From Galaxea fascicularis (Eukaryota > Cnidaria > Anthozoa > Scleractinia > Euphylliidae), in contig OX419346.1 in the NCBI GenBank assembly GCA_948470475.1, positions 19,166,917 to 19,230,916 of the forward strand: DNA of 64,000 bases, written 5' to 3'. The notes beneath the pieces are model-generated. The model searched no databases. It saw only the letters and a program-made list of their open reading frames with translations, and had not been told where the DNA came from. Below, piece by piece: positions 1-11,070 of this stretch (the stretch's first letter is position 1; every line of letters begins with the position of its first letter). The translations under genes and the position numbers were made by a program.

Positions 1-4
1 TCTC

Positions 5-1095
5 ATGGCTACAGATGTAGGAGCTTGGCTGCCTTTCGTACGGGCAGCTGCTGTGGGATGGGCTCCTTTAGCAACATCGCCAATGCCTCCACCACCGGAG
101 ACTCAAAAGAACGATGAACGAGTTACCATCAATGTGAGTGGGCGAAGATTTGAAACATGGCATAACACATTGGCCCGTTTTCCGGAAACTCTCCTTGGAA
201 GTGACGAAAAGGACTATTTTTTCGATTCGGAAACAAAGGAGTATTTTTTCGATCGAGATCCAGACTTGTTCCGGCACGTTTTAAACTATTATCGTAATGG
301 AAAGTTACATTATCCACGCGGCGAATGCGTAGCGTCTTTCGAAGAGGAACTTTGCTTCTTCGGCATCTCCGAAGACGTTGTGTACGACTGTTGTTGGGAA
401 GATTTTCGCGAGAGAAAAAAAGAATGCGAGGAAAGAATTTTTGAACCCGATAAACTAGAGGATGGCGGATCACAAAACGGTGACGAAAATACAGATTCTA
501 CGTTCCGCGAGAAGATGTGGACTGCTTTTCAAAATCCACAAAGCGGCAAGCTAGCTTCTCTCGCTTATTACGTGACTGGGTTTTTTATTGCTGTAAGTGT
601 CATCAGCACAGTGGTAGAAACCCTGCCTACAGACAAGGGAACGATTGGAGAAGTAAACAGAAACATCTTCTTTTCGCTGGAAACCGCTTGTGTTGTTGTT
701 TTCACAGTTGAATATCTAGCCCGCTTATACGCGGCTCCGGACCGCTGCAAGTTCGCACGAGATCTCATGAGCATTATCGACGTGGTAGCCATTTTACCGT
801 ACTACGTTGGGCTCTTTATGACAGATAATTCTATAAGTGGAGCTTTTGTGACTCTCCGTGTTTTTAGGATCTTCAGAATTTTCAAATTCTCCAGACATTC
901 GCGAGGTCTCCGAATCCTGGGTTACACGCTCAAGAGTTGTGCCTCCGAGCTTGGATTTTTGTTGTTTTCCCTATCGATGGCGGTCATAATTTTCGCCACC
1001 GTTATGTACTATGTCGAAAAAGGAGAGCCAAACACAAAATTTGAGAGTATTCCAGCGAGTTTCTGGTATACAATTGTCACGATGACTACGTTAGG
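5..1095 (+). CDS. KCND: Kv4 exon 1: N-terminus, T1, S1-S5 and first half of the pore
   Basis: One large exon encodes 363 residues and ends two bases into the second glycine-side codon of the selectivity filter (TTA GG, then gtaagt). The next exon supplies A TAT GGT GAC, giving LGYGD. A first exon that carries everything up to mid-pore is, as I recall, also the layout of vertebrate KCND genes, so this intron looks ancient. The remaining exons are small. Confidence 0.93.
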
Positions 1096-4000
1096 GTAAG
1101 TGGAAACTTTTTAGTTTTCTTCTACCCGCATAACTACTTGTATTCGCATGTTATGTTTACTTTTATTGTAGTCAACAGACATTAAGTCCTTGAACAAATT
1201 ATTCACGTTTGCCCAGGACATTTTAACGCTGTCACTTTAAAACTTCCATGCGGGGAAAACTCTGTCCGTAATTTATGATTTTAAACGTCTAGACGAGATA
1301 CTTCACGGCTTTGTTTTCTCCCCGTAACTCGTAATCTACAAAATTTAATGGTAATGAATTGCACTTATCGGATCCGATGCTTAAGTTACAGATTACTTAC
1401 TGCTTACAACGGGAAAATCTGCCTTTGTCGACGTATCAATTAACGAAAAAGTGAGTTTAAGGAAGATTTTAGTTTCCAAGAAACGAACGAGGTTTAATTT
1501 GACTGTAAAAGCATAATATTTTGATGCAAATGCATGTATTTACTTCTTCAGCAGGCCACATTTCTTATTGATGAAAGTCGGAATAAAAACATAGGAGTAA
1601 CAAGATATGTGCATGTTTCCCGTTCGAATTTAAATAACTTAAAGTAGCGATTCATCGTAAGCTTGTTAGGTTTTCAACCGAAAATTTTATGCAAAGAATA
1701 ATATTAAAAAGCAAACTAGCACAGAGGTATAAAATGCCCGAACTGAATATTTATGTGGAATTTGTTGGTTGATATTAACAGTAACAGTACCAAACTTTCG
1801 TCCACACATGTTGTACAGTAACAAAAAATTAGTCGTTCGAACACTTGATCACTTGTTCCATTCCAAACGCTCCACGACATGGGTGTCTCTATGGGTTTAA
1901 TTGTGGCATGGTTCTGCGATAAGGTTCTTGATGAAAGCTAAATGAATTACTTTTTTAAACTGTGATGGTGTTTTCGGTGCTTTGTTCTTCGAAAATCTTT
2001 GTCAAAAAATTCGAAAAGAAAAACAACTTCTTCGCATTTACGTGACAATCGCTGAAAATTTGTAAGGATGCTTCAGATGTGCTCACTTACTGTGTATACG
2101 TTACCCGGACAGCATAAAATTTAATTCTGAAGTTTTACTTTGAAACAAAACGATACTTCCTACGGGAAACATAAATTTATTTTTACCTCCTTTGAAGATC
2201 GACGTTCAGAACTCAGCGATCAATTTATAAAACGATTGCAATTATTGTATTTGAAATTTATTTTCATTCAAAAAAGAACACTTCTTTTGCAACCTTTCTC
2301 CTGTTGTGTTGTGTTTAATATCTTGGCGTTCAACTGTTTGCGGTTTTAAAATCCCCTTGCGAAAGGGAGTAGTTTTGATCAAGCATAGGGTAATCTTATA
2401 CACGGAAATTGCGTTAGTTTTAATTGAGAATATAAAATGGGCTGTGCGCGTCGCAAGCAACTTCGCGTTTAAAATAACAACTTTTCGCCGCCCTGTGTGA
2501 TTTAAATTAGCAAGAAATCGAAAGAATATTACAGCTGTTTGAAATCGCGTAGAGTCGATTGAATAATTTCTTATGGGTGAGAAAATAATGTTGCTAGCTT
2601 GTGGAGGGCGAACCAATTTCAACCCCTTTTAAAGGGCTTCAAAAATGTATTTCAGAGCATTTGAAAGGCTTCCGAAAGGTGCTCGTGTGAAAGCCCTTAT
2701 AATGCAAAGTTATATATATTCCAGAATAATAAATGTTCTTGAATTTCAAGTCAGTGATCCTCTCAAAATATGTCGTCCGCAAAAAATAGTCGAAAACAAG
2801 ACTAATTATTAGCGTTCTTAAGTAAAGGTGAGAGTACAGAGAGTTCAAAATGTTGCATTTGTATTCAGATCAACAGCATTTCAGCATACCATCAATTCTA
2901 ATTCATCTGAGACTGATTCAATTACTCTCCATTTTTAAGTCTGTTTATGTCCTTTTCTCTTTTCATTTCAAACCTTTTTTACCCTCATTTTTTATGCAAA
3001 GAAGGGAAGTCTTCTTCTATGAATATTTTATACTTTGCCAGACTTTTTTCTTCACATGCAGAAAGTTCAAAGTAATTTGTTTATCTCCTTTTCGATTCGT
3101 ATTTTGGTTGATAAGCCTCGGATATTAAAATGCAAATGAATACAGTAACTGCCATGGACTCACTGATCCCTAACACTTCATATCTCCTCATATTGCAGGA
3201 ACAAACAACTAAAATGGGTTTTCTAAATCCAGTTACGATAGATTTTTTAAATGATCTTGAGAAATAATTGTATTTACCTAGGCTAAACCTATTTCATCAA
3301 TCAATTTTGTTTGTTTTGACTTTTCATACAAATTAAAAAAATATTAGCAAATTGTTTTCAAAAAAAATATCAAAGAAATTGCTGATGTGAGATTCATACT
3401 ACCAAAACCATGTGTAAATCGCTTTTTGAATACCTGCGAAAGTTGTAGATGTGTTAAGGACATTGTCTCCATTCCTTTTTTCCTTCTAATTAACTTTATC
3501 ATGCAGTCAATTTACCTGTTCTAGTAAGGGGGTGTTTACATGTGAAAAACTCAGGTTGGGTGACTTTCTTAAGACAGTGGTTTGACATAGGGGAAACAAG
3601 TTGTCATTCACCATTCTATACATGATAATAGTACTAGTTTTCATAGCACAACAAACATTTCAATCTGGTGCAATGACAAGGGTGAGCTTGATGGTGACTA
3701 GTAGATGAATACAAAGTCATAACAGGGAACCAAAATGAGCTAATGCAGACTGAAAGTCGCATTAGCATTACGTAAATATAAACACCTCCCCCAAAGAGAA
3801 TTCTAACCACTAATAATATTATGGGAGTCTGCAAACATTGATAGTTGTTATGACTTTAAATTAGTATCTAGTGGCTTCTCAAAATTTCATCTATTTATTT
3901 AAACTCATGACTCCGTGAATAGAATACTGTCAATGGAGTTGAAGCTACATGTAAGATGCCTACCCTACCACAACTTCAAAATCTGAATTCATGTTATTGT

Positions 4001-6106
4001 CAGTAACTACTTTACAGTTATTCGTCCTTGTTCTGCTTACACAATATCGGTTAACTAGCTAGCACCAAAAACAAAAAAAATGCACCATCTTCTTGAGCAT
4101 GGATGCAAAAATTAACCGAAAACACATGTACATCAAAGAGCCTATTTTAGGGAACTAATCCTCTATGCTACAATCTGCAAAAAGTACTTTTACAATGAGG
4201 ACACTTCTTTAGACAGACACCTTTGAAAGACAGACAACTCTGTAATGAGGTTACCTGTCAATGGACACCTCTATAATGTAGACACATTTGATACTTCTGC
4301 AATGCAGACATCTCTACAATGCAAGCTGTCACATCTGTAATGAGGACACCTGACCATAATCCAGACACCTCTGTGAGATCAACACCTGTCAAAGAGAGAA
4401 TTTTGTTAGGACACATCTCGCCTGTTTGGTAGACACTAATAGGCCTGTCCTGTTCAAATCTGTGTTAACCCACATAAGCCCCTGGCTTTGGCATTTCTTG
4501 GCATCTCTTGTTTTGTGCTGTTTTAATTAATTAATAAAGTTTAAGATCAAAATTTAAATTCTCATTTGTTGTCCCTACCCATTCCCAATCAAAGTAGTGG
4601 GGAGAAGTTGTTAAAATATCAAGCAAATTCATCTTGTGTGATCCTGTCCTTAATTCTCCTCACCACTCTGTTTGATAAAGCATTGATATTACAAGGAGAA
4701 ATTTGATGCTGATCACTCTCCTTCCAAAACATACTGTTTTACACTTTCCTGCATTCTCTTCTCACAGCTACTTTTTAAGAAAATAATCTTATTGACCATC
4801 TTACAATACAAAGGTGACAGACCACATAATTATAAATGTTGCTTCTAAAAATACCTGAATGTACAAAACATTTTTAATCAGTAAATTACTCTTTGTTTCT
4901 TCTTTTTTTAGATATGGTGACATGGTTCCTGAAACAACCCCTGGGAAGATAGTGGGTAGCCTGTGTTCTCTTAGTGGTGTGTTGGTGATTGCCCTTCCTG
5001 TGCCTGTCATTGTTTCTAATTTTAGTCGAATATATCTCCAAAACCAACGAGCTGACAAAAGAAAAGCTCACAAGGTAATTACTATTCTTGACTATACTCT
5101 TTTTCAATAGGAGCCTTTTTGTGGCTTACACGGAGAGCATAGCCACATTGTGACATGATCCGATTTATTTCTCCACGAGAGTCGAGCTGTCACATGGTCT
5201 AGTAAGCCACACATGTACGCATTGCGGACCTGTTTTTTATGAGAATGTTGATGCTGAGATTTGCCAAGAGACTCACAACATTGAACTGCGAATGAAGTTA
5301 TGAAAGATCAGTGAAAATTTAAACTGTAATCCCTGGCTTGCTTGTTTAGTCTCTGAAGCACAGCGGTCCAACACATGGGCCTTACCAAAGGTACCAAAGA
5401 GTTCACTTGATTGACTGAACCTTTCTGAGGATGCAAGCTGTTCCCAGAAGAGTAATTTTTTGGAGCTCATCAATGCTGACTAGGTCTGGGATTTTGTCAA
5501 CCTACTTTTTCAGTCCCTTCGTAATGACCCCAAGTGCACCAATGACAATTACTGGTATCCTTTCTCTTCCCATTTTCCACATTCTGGCGATCTCAATCTC
5601 TAAGCCTTTACACTTAGAGAGTTTCTCAACTACCTTAACGGATGTATTTCTGTCTGATGGGACTGCTATATGTTATTATTACTATTAGTAGTAGTAGTAG
5701 TAAAATCCAACCAGTGGTCTATTATCAATGCTGTGTTCTGATTGGTTGAGGTACTAGTGGGCTATTTGTTATAGCCCACTAGTAGCGAAAAGCGCCGGCT
5801 TTGAAAACCAAAACAATGGCGGCTGAATCACGTTTTGCTGAAGTTTCGGACAAGTATTTGAGCTCATTATTACATAAATCTATACCAAAATCTACAAAGA
5901 AGTCAACTAAATATGGAATGAAGATATTTAACGGTAGGAATGCACAAAATAAATTTGAACTGTTGACAAACAAATGATACCGTAAATTTGACTCCTTTTG
6001 CAACTACTATTTCTATCGTCTTTGTTTTGGCGGCAAATAAGAATTAAAGTCTAGCTTTAACTAGCGAAAGATATTTGTCTCGATATTTTTTTGACCAACT
6101 ACAGCT

Positions 6107-6148
<42 letters not shown>

Positions 6149-6154
6149 GGCCTC

Positions 6155-6185
<31 letters not shown>

Positions 6186-9100
6186 ATGGGCTATTGACTC
6201 AGAGCCCATTTGGGCTCGAGGAATAATTGTTAATTATCATTATTATTATTATTATTATTATTGAGCTACTTGAGCAGTAGTGAAAAAAATTGAGAACCTG
6301 AAAAGAACTCAGGGTAATTAAAGGAAGCTCTAACTTCCGGCCATATGTGCTCTTGTTGGTCTACAGAAAGCAAGAGTTTCTATTTCAAAAACAATGGCTG
6401 GGACAGCTCTAGTGTCACCTCCAGACAAGGACAACGTTCCATTGGTAAGTGAGTTTCAGATTGGCATTGCTAACAATATTTAAAGCAGTTTGTACAAGTA
6501 AGTCATACGTCAGCCAAAAGGGGCCAAAAGAAGGTTGAAGCCTTGAAATAAGAATAAGCAAAAGAAAGTCGATCTCAATGAAGCGATTTACACAAATGAG
6601 ACTTACATAACAATTTTGGCATTAAAAAACTCCTATTTCTGTATCTCTCTAACTCTACTCTTGTTTGACAGGCAGACAAGTTATTTTTTGCCTCAAAGTT
6701 AGAATTTGATGAATAATACTTTATTATAAGCTTTATGGTAATTGCCAAAAAATCAAGAAACATCTGGAAGCAAAATATGATCTGATGCATAATTGCTTGA
6801 AATAAATTGAAATAAGTTGGTATAGTTTTTATACATGTTTAAGGCTGGTATTTAAGTCACACGACTGTCACTATAAATTTTTGAAGTTGGTGGGGATATA
6901 CAAAAAAATAGCCAGGAATTTGAGCCGGGGATTAAAGTTGCTGTGGTGAAGTCAACATGCTGGTTTTATATCAAAGTAGCTGGGGATATACCTCAAAATA
7001 CGAGAGGAAAATCCTTGGCCCCAGCCCTAATGACAGCTAGGCCTGAGTCATGGGCTAATTTGCTGAATTCAGGTCCTCACATCACAAAATTGGGCTCATC
7101 CTCGGTGTAAAAACCTGTGAAGCCCACAAGTGACGTAAAACAAAGACAACAAAACATTATAAACAATAGCATACAGCAAAACAATACCTCATAAAACAAA
7201 GAAAACCTCGTCAGGTTTTTACACCAAGGATGACCCCAAAATTGGAGCAAAACTGCATTTCTGACATGATTACCAGTCAGTTTGTCAAGTAGACCAAGGT
7301 CAGAGAAATTTGGGCCAAATTGTGACATGTATGTCCCTGTTGAAGCAGTGTGGAATTATCTTCAATATGGTTGCCAGGCACAAATTATAGCCTGCAACCA
7401 TAATGTCTTGACAGTTTGTACTGTAAACTGGCCAGAACCAGAAGTGTAAGGGTACTCTTAATCCATAAACTCCCAAGATCTGATGATTAATTCTCCTTTC
7501 CAGTCTATATACATTTTCCTTGTACATTAGTTAAGAGAATTTGGGGTTATATATGCCTGCCCATATGTAGCAATATTTAATCCTTGTTGATTTATATTTG
7601 ATTTAAACTTATTTTCTTTTAAATTTAAACTTCATGTCCAAAATGTATTTAAATTTAAAATGAAATTCAATTTAAATTTAAACAAATTCAAATTTAAATT
7701 TAAACAATTTTTTTCATTTTATCTTGTTTTTCATTTAAGTTTAAACATTTAAAATTATTTTAAACCTTACTGCAATATATTTTTTTAAATTGCTTAAGTT
7801 TGATTTAATCCTTTTTATTCATTTAAATTTAAACTTTCCATCAGTTCAGTCGCCCACGGAGGCCGGTGCATTTACTTTCCCGAAGCAGTCTCTAAGCGAA
7901 CCCGAGAGTTTCATTGATCGTCGCTGCTGAACGACTGGCATTCACAGCAGGGCTGTAGGACGAAGGGAAAAGCCTGGATGCTTCGCTTAGTAATTTGGAC
8001 ACTCTACCGGTGCCTTCGTCGTCTATATTTACTGACGAGACATCGAAAAACTAATGGCTACACGCGTGACCCTGGCCGAGCTCGTCCCAGGAAGATTAAA
8101 TAGAATTTCGAAGTTTAAATCAAATACAAATTCGTAAGTTTAAATAAAATTTGGAAAGTTTAAATTTAAATGAATAAAAAGGATTAAATCAAACTTAAGC
8201 AATTTTAAAAAATATTGCAGTAAGGTTTAAAATAATTTTAAATGTTTAAATTTAAATGGAAAACAAGATAAAATAAAAAAAAATTGTTTAAATTTAAATT
8301 TGAATTTGTTTTAATTTAAATTGAATTTCAGTTTAAATTTAAATACATTTTGGACATGAAGTTTAAATTTAAAAGAAAATAAGATCAAATCAAATATAAA
8401 TCAACAAGGATTAAATATTGCTACATATGGGCAGGCATAGTTATATCAAAATAACATCCTCTGGCTGATAAGTTTGTCTATTCTTATTGCCTTCCTGCTG
8501 GACAATGTATTGATATTGTAAGGAGAAGTTATATGCTAATCAATCACTTGTGGGAGTTACAGGGTTATCCCCTAAAACCCTTTCAAAATTGTGAAAAATA
8601 TCAAGCAAAATCATCTTGCATGATCCTGTCTTAATAATTCACGTGATCGCTACCCTGTAGATATTTTATAAAGCATTGATATTACAAGGAGAATTTTGAT
8701 ACTGATCACTCTTATATGTATGCTTTGAAGGTTTAAAACTGTTCATTACAAAAACAAAAGCTGAAGTAAAAAATAATAATGATTACAATAATAATAATAA
8801 TGATATACTAAGAATAAATACTAATTTGCCCATATTATTTTTGTTGGCTGATTTCAGAATGCAGTAGCTTGTGAAAATATAAATTATGCCACAAATGCTT
8901 TTCTGGTATAGATCGGTTATAAAAAATATTTTTTTCATGCCACTCTCTCATAGGGTGCTGGTTTGGAGTTAACACAAATTCCAGTGAGCAACAAAGAGAA
9001 GAACTATCTTGATGAGCAACATGCACACCTACTACAGTGCTTAGAAAAAGCTACGGTATGTGTCTCACTGATTGTTACTGTTGATGCCAGGATGTGTCAT

Positions 9101-10286
9101 TTCTGTTAAAAACTGGTAGATGAGACTACATCTTTTAAATTGAAAATCTTAATTCCAAGTCAATAGCAAAGGCCATCGCAAGTTATTGTACTAAGGTGTG
9201 GCTGTTAGAAAACCAATTAAGGCAAAGTAAACCTAGGATAAAATTCTATTGATAGTTGTTATTCTCCTCATTGAAGATGCTTTTAAATGATAAGTTTAAA
9301 GTGCATCCAGCTGCGATATTTTTTTTAAACTAAAATAGATCTTTGCACCTGTTCAAACCACATTACAGCTTTTTTTTCTCTGTTTTACGAAATACTGACT
9401 TTTGTAGGCAGAGCCAGAAGGGGCATGGGTCTATTCCTGATTTGATGTCACAATCTACTTTCCAAGTATGTTTACAAAGACCCCAGCTAATGTTATGTAA
9501 ATTATCAGTTTGATGTCCAATCAGGAAAGGACCCATGCCCCTTCTGACTCGGTCATAAAACAAAAGATGCTCAGTTTTGAAGCATATATAATAAACAGTC
9601 AAGATTTGGTAATAAGTAGCTTCTTCCATAATGACTTCTAATCTACAAAGATTTGATTAAAAAAAGACAAAAAAGCTGCTATACATTTTGAACAGGTGCA
9701 AAGGGATAGGATTTGTTTTAACAAAACAATATTTTTGGGTTAGGTGCAGTTTAAACTTCCTGTTAAGATATTTATTTACTATGGTCGCATTCAAACTGGA
9801 AGGGCATACTGACCCAAGTTTATTAATTGTGACATTTTACAGGCACGACAGTTTGTCGAAATGGAGTACTCTTTCAGGGGTGAACCAGTGAGAAAAACCC
9901 CCAAGCTTCCAACACCAATTTGTACCCCATCTGGGTCGCCGATTTCTTCGTCAGTTTCACTGGCAGCAGTGTGCGACAATGCTTGTTACAACCGAAACAG
10001 TTACGCAGGGCAGTGTATGAAGCGCTCAAGGTCTCTCTCGGAACCTGCACATCAACATAAAAATGCCTTAACACCAGACCACTTGGAGATGAATGATATC
10101 AAAGGGAAACACAAGGCAAACTCTAAGCCACATAATGATAAACAGCCGAATAATATTACAACATCTGCTATTGTAACTCTGCCAGATTTCGAGACCGTGG
10201 CAGTTCCAAACAACATCCACGAAGGAGCAGCCAATCGCAGATATGAAAACTGCAACAATCGGCAAGGTTCCCATACCATAATTTAA
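5..10286 (+). CDS. KCND: Shal/Kv4-type voltage-gated potassium channel, complete, five coding exons
   Basis: Coding exons are 5-1095, 4912-5074, 6367-6444, 8954-9055 and 9843-10286 (stop TAA), all with GT/AG borders. They join in frame to 625 codons plus stop, close to the usual Kv4 length of 630-655. Family features in order: the Kv4 N-terminus ([11 protein letters not shown], the segment that binds KChIPs in vertebrates); a T1 domain at about 39-135 with NVSGRRF and the Zn site H-x5-C-x20-CC; S1-S6 between about 180 and 405; an S4 with arginines every third residue ([20 protein letters not shown]); the filter TTLGYGD; and the S6 motif PVPVIV. The C-terminal exons contain the Kv4-like HLLQCLEK and RSRSLSEP. 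The protein should form tetrameric A-type K+ channels in the plasma membrane of excitable cells. The ATG at 5 matches the family start; the upstream region lies outside the window. Very confident of the family; orthology to one vertebrate KCND paralogue is not implied. Confidence 0.95.
1096..4195 (+). other. Kv4 intron 1, 5' part: no gene seen
   Basis: AT-rich intron sequence. Only short open frames without homology occur, and I see no recognisable transposon or RNA gene. Confidence 0.6.
4196..4440 (+). repeat. Degenerate minisatellite built on GACACCT / AATGAGGACACCT
   Basis: In about 240 bp the words gacacct, gacaccttt, aatgaggacacct and aatgcagacatct recur every 15-25 bases with heavy divergence. 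It is non-coding and lies in Kv4 intron 1. The region at 35890-36650 uses the complementary words (aggtgtc, agatgtct) and may be the same family in the other orientation. Confidence 0.6.
4530..4730. repeat. Dispersed repeat, copy 1 (ATTCTCC / GATATTACAAGGAGAA family)
   Basis: This shares phrases such as ttgatattacaaggagaa, atcctgtccttaatt and atcaagcaaat with 8450-8710, 19345-19500 and 29540-29650. The copies are diverged, non-coding and short. I cannot assign them to a transposon class. Confidence 0.5.
5403..5672 (-). pseudogene. Retrotransposon reverse-transcriptase C-terminal remnant, probably non-LTR
   Basis: Read on the minus strand, this gives [30 protein letters not shown], then [18 protein letters not shown], an in-frame TAG, then [19 protein letters not shown], and ends ILRKVQSIK stop. 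That order (EIARMW, PVIVGALG, IDELQK, LLGTA, ILRK) is the common C-terminal signature of an invertebrate retrotransposon polyprotein. Only the tail survives and it carries a stop codon, so it is dead. It sits in Kv4 intron 2, antisense to the gene. The assignment to retroelement RT is fairly sure; the clade is not. Confidence 0.72.
5700..6231 (+). mobile_element. Non-autonomous Crypton-like DNA element with hairpin end
   Basis: A 12-bp inverted repeat bounds the core: gtaaaatccaac at 5700-5711 and gttggattttac at 6110-6121. Directly after it lies a near-perfect hairpin at 6125-6231, with arms aacaattattcctc / gaggaataattgtt and ctctgagtcaatagcccat. Inside is a short coding leader (5816-5977). 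The pieces occur together widely in coral genomes as I recall them, which suggests one mobile unit. Class assignment rests only on the small peptide. It lies in Kv4 intron 2. Confidence 0.55.
5816..5977 (+). pseudogene. Crypton/DUF3504-like N-terminal coding fragment
   Basis: An ATG in the context aacaATGGCGG opens 53 codons beginning [11 protein letters not shown] and containing [16 protein letters not shown], then stops. The spacing RFAEVS...[11 protein letters not shown] resembles the N-terminal part of the tyrosine-recombinase-like (DUF3504) proteins carried by Crypton elements. A possible donor (acg|gtagga) follows NG, so this may be the first exon of a longer element that has been lost here. 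No recombinase catalytic domain remains nearby. Confidence 0.45.
6236..6262. repeat. (ATT)n microsatellite
   Basis: About nine ATT units follow the hairpin of the Crypton-like element. The flank agctacttgagcagtagtgaaaa recurs at 50870-50890, just upstream of another ATA-rich microsatellite (51008-51056), so flank and microsatellite may travel together as one repeat. Confidence 0.8.
6857..7045. mobile_element. MITE-like repeat, copy A (GACTGTCACT...GACAGC)
   Basis: About 190 bp matches 32252-32432 along its length. Shared blocks include gtcactaaatttttgaag, gaagtcaacatgctggtttt, atcaaagtagc and ggaaaatcc. The ends are short inverted repeats (actgtcac / gacagc). No coding capacity. It lies in Kv4 intron 3. 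Confidence 0.65.
7552..8439. mobile_element. 888-bp foldback DNA transposon with about 288-bp inverted arms and 6-bp target duplication
   Basis: The left arm (7552-7840) and right arm (8152-8439) are near-identical inverted copies, very rich in TTTAAATTTAAA. They start TATGCCTGCCCATATGTAGC and end with its complement. The 311-bp centre is GC-richer and unrelated to the arms. The hexamer GTTATA flanks both sides directly (7546-7551 and 8440-8445), the expected target-site duplication. Only a handful of mismatches separate the arms, so the insertion or its last homogenisation is recent. There is no open frame for a transposase. It sits in Kv4 intron 3. Confidence 0.85.
8450..8710. repeat. Dispersed repeat, copy 2 (GATATTACAAGGAGAA family)
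   Basis: Contains attgatattgtaaggagaa and, 150 bp on, ttgatattacaaggagaa plus atcctgtcttaat, shared with 4530-4730. It starts immediately after the foldback element. Non-coding. Confidence 0.5.
9292..9758. mobile_element. Palindromic MITE, copy 1 (TTTGCACCTGTTC / CCACGCCCCTT family)
   Basis: The unit folds back on itself. Left blocks aagtttaaagtgca, tttgcacctgttc and cagaaggggcatgggtc pair with right blocks gacccatgccccttctg, gaacaggtgcaaa and tgcagtttaaactt. Related, less symmetric copies lie at 44371-44625 and 51597-51822, where tttgtgacgtcaaatca and acccacgcccctt recur. No open frame. It lies in Kv4 intron 4. Confidence 0.75.
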
Positions 10287-11070
10287 AATTGGCTGCTTTA
10301 GGGACAGTAAAATTGGTATGAAAAATTCAAATTAGAAAAAGTCTCTTTCTGTAAGTTGAATGCTGCCAGTTGACAAGTTTTTTCCTTTTGTCAAAATTGA
10401 CTCTGTCTTTAGGCAATATATCTTGCTATTCACTTAAAAAGAGATTTCCAGAGTATTAAAATAATTATTATTAGTCAAAAATTTTTCTTGACATTTAGAA
10501 TTCAGGAAATTATTTAAAAGAGAGAAGGAAAAACTGACATGAAAGTGCTTTCTCTATAGTGGTTCTTGATTGCCACAAAATTTTGAGACAAAGTTATGAA
10601 CAATCAGTCGATGATTTTACAAAATGTTAACTTTTTGGTGAACTTTTTACCAAATTCCAAAACTTCATATGAATACCAGAACGTGCTGAGCACAGTTTTG
10701 TCAACAAGATGCATGGTCATCTCAGTTGCAAGTATTTATCCAAGAGCTTCAAAGACAATGTTTTCTACCAAGTCAATACACAAAGAAGAAATGTTTTACT
10801 GTATGGTGCCAATGAGTGCACAAGCCCTATTCGTGGAAAGAGTGACCATGACTTACAAAATGGCATCAGCTCAAAAAAGCTACATGTAGCATTGGATAAG
10901 GACTGGTTTGATAGTCATAGAAGGTGTGAATCAAGGGCATTTATACACTACTTGTTGGTGTACCAATCTATTGAAAGGGCAAAGGATATGTAAAGAGAAG
11001 ATCAATGTTTGTGGGGAGACAATCAGGGAGCCCTAGATCCTGAACTCACAAAGAACAGGACATTCTGTTC
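10287..11070 (+). other. Kv4 3' UTR and downstream region, no recognised gene
   Basis: No AATAAA is seen until about 11514, so the 3' UTR may be long. An open frame at 10709-10993 (about 94 codons) has no domain that I recognise and no splice support. I treat it as UTR. Confidence 0.45.

Noticed and set aside
4859..5110. Reading the second Kv4 exon as a separate small ORF starting MYKTFLIS
   Set aside because: The first part is intron. The real exon starts at 4912 after a clear polypyrimidine tract and AG.
5935..5977. Treating the Crypton-like 53-codon frame as a host gene
   Set aside because: It sits between inverted repeats in a Kv4 intron and has no further exons. An element fragment is the simpler reading.
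9363..9629. 88-codon minus frame in Kv4 intron 4
   Set aside because: Lies wholly within the palindromic MITE 9292-9758.
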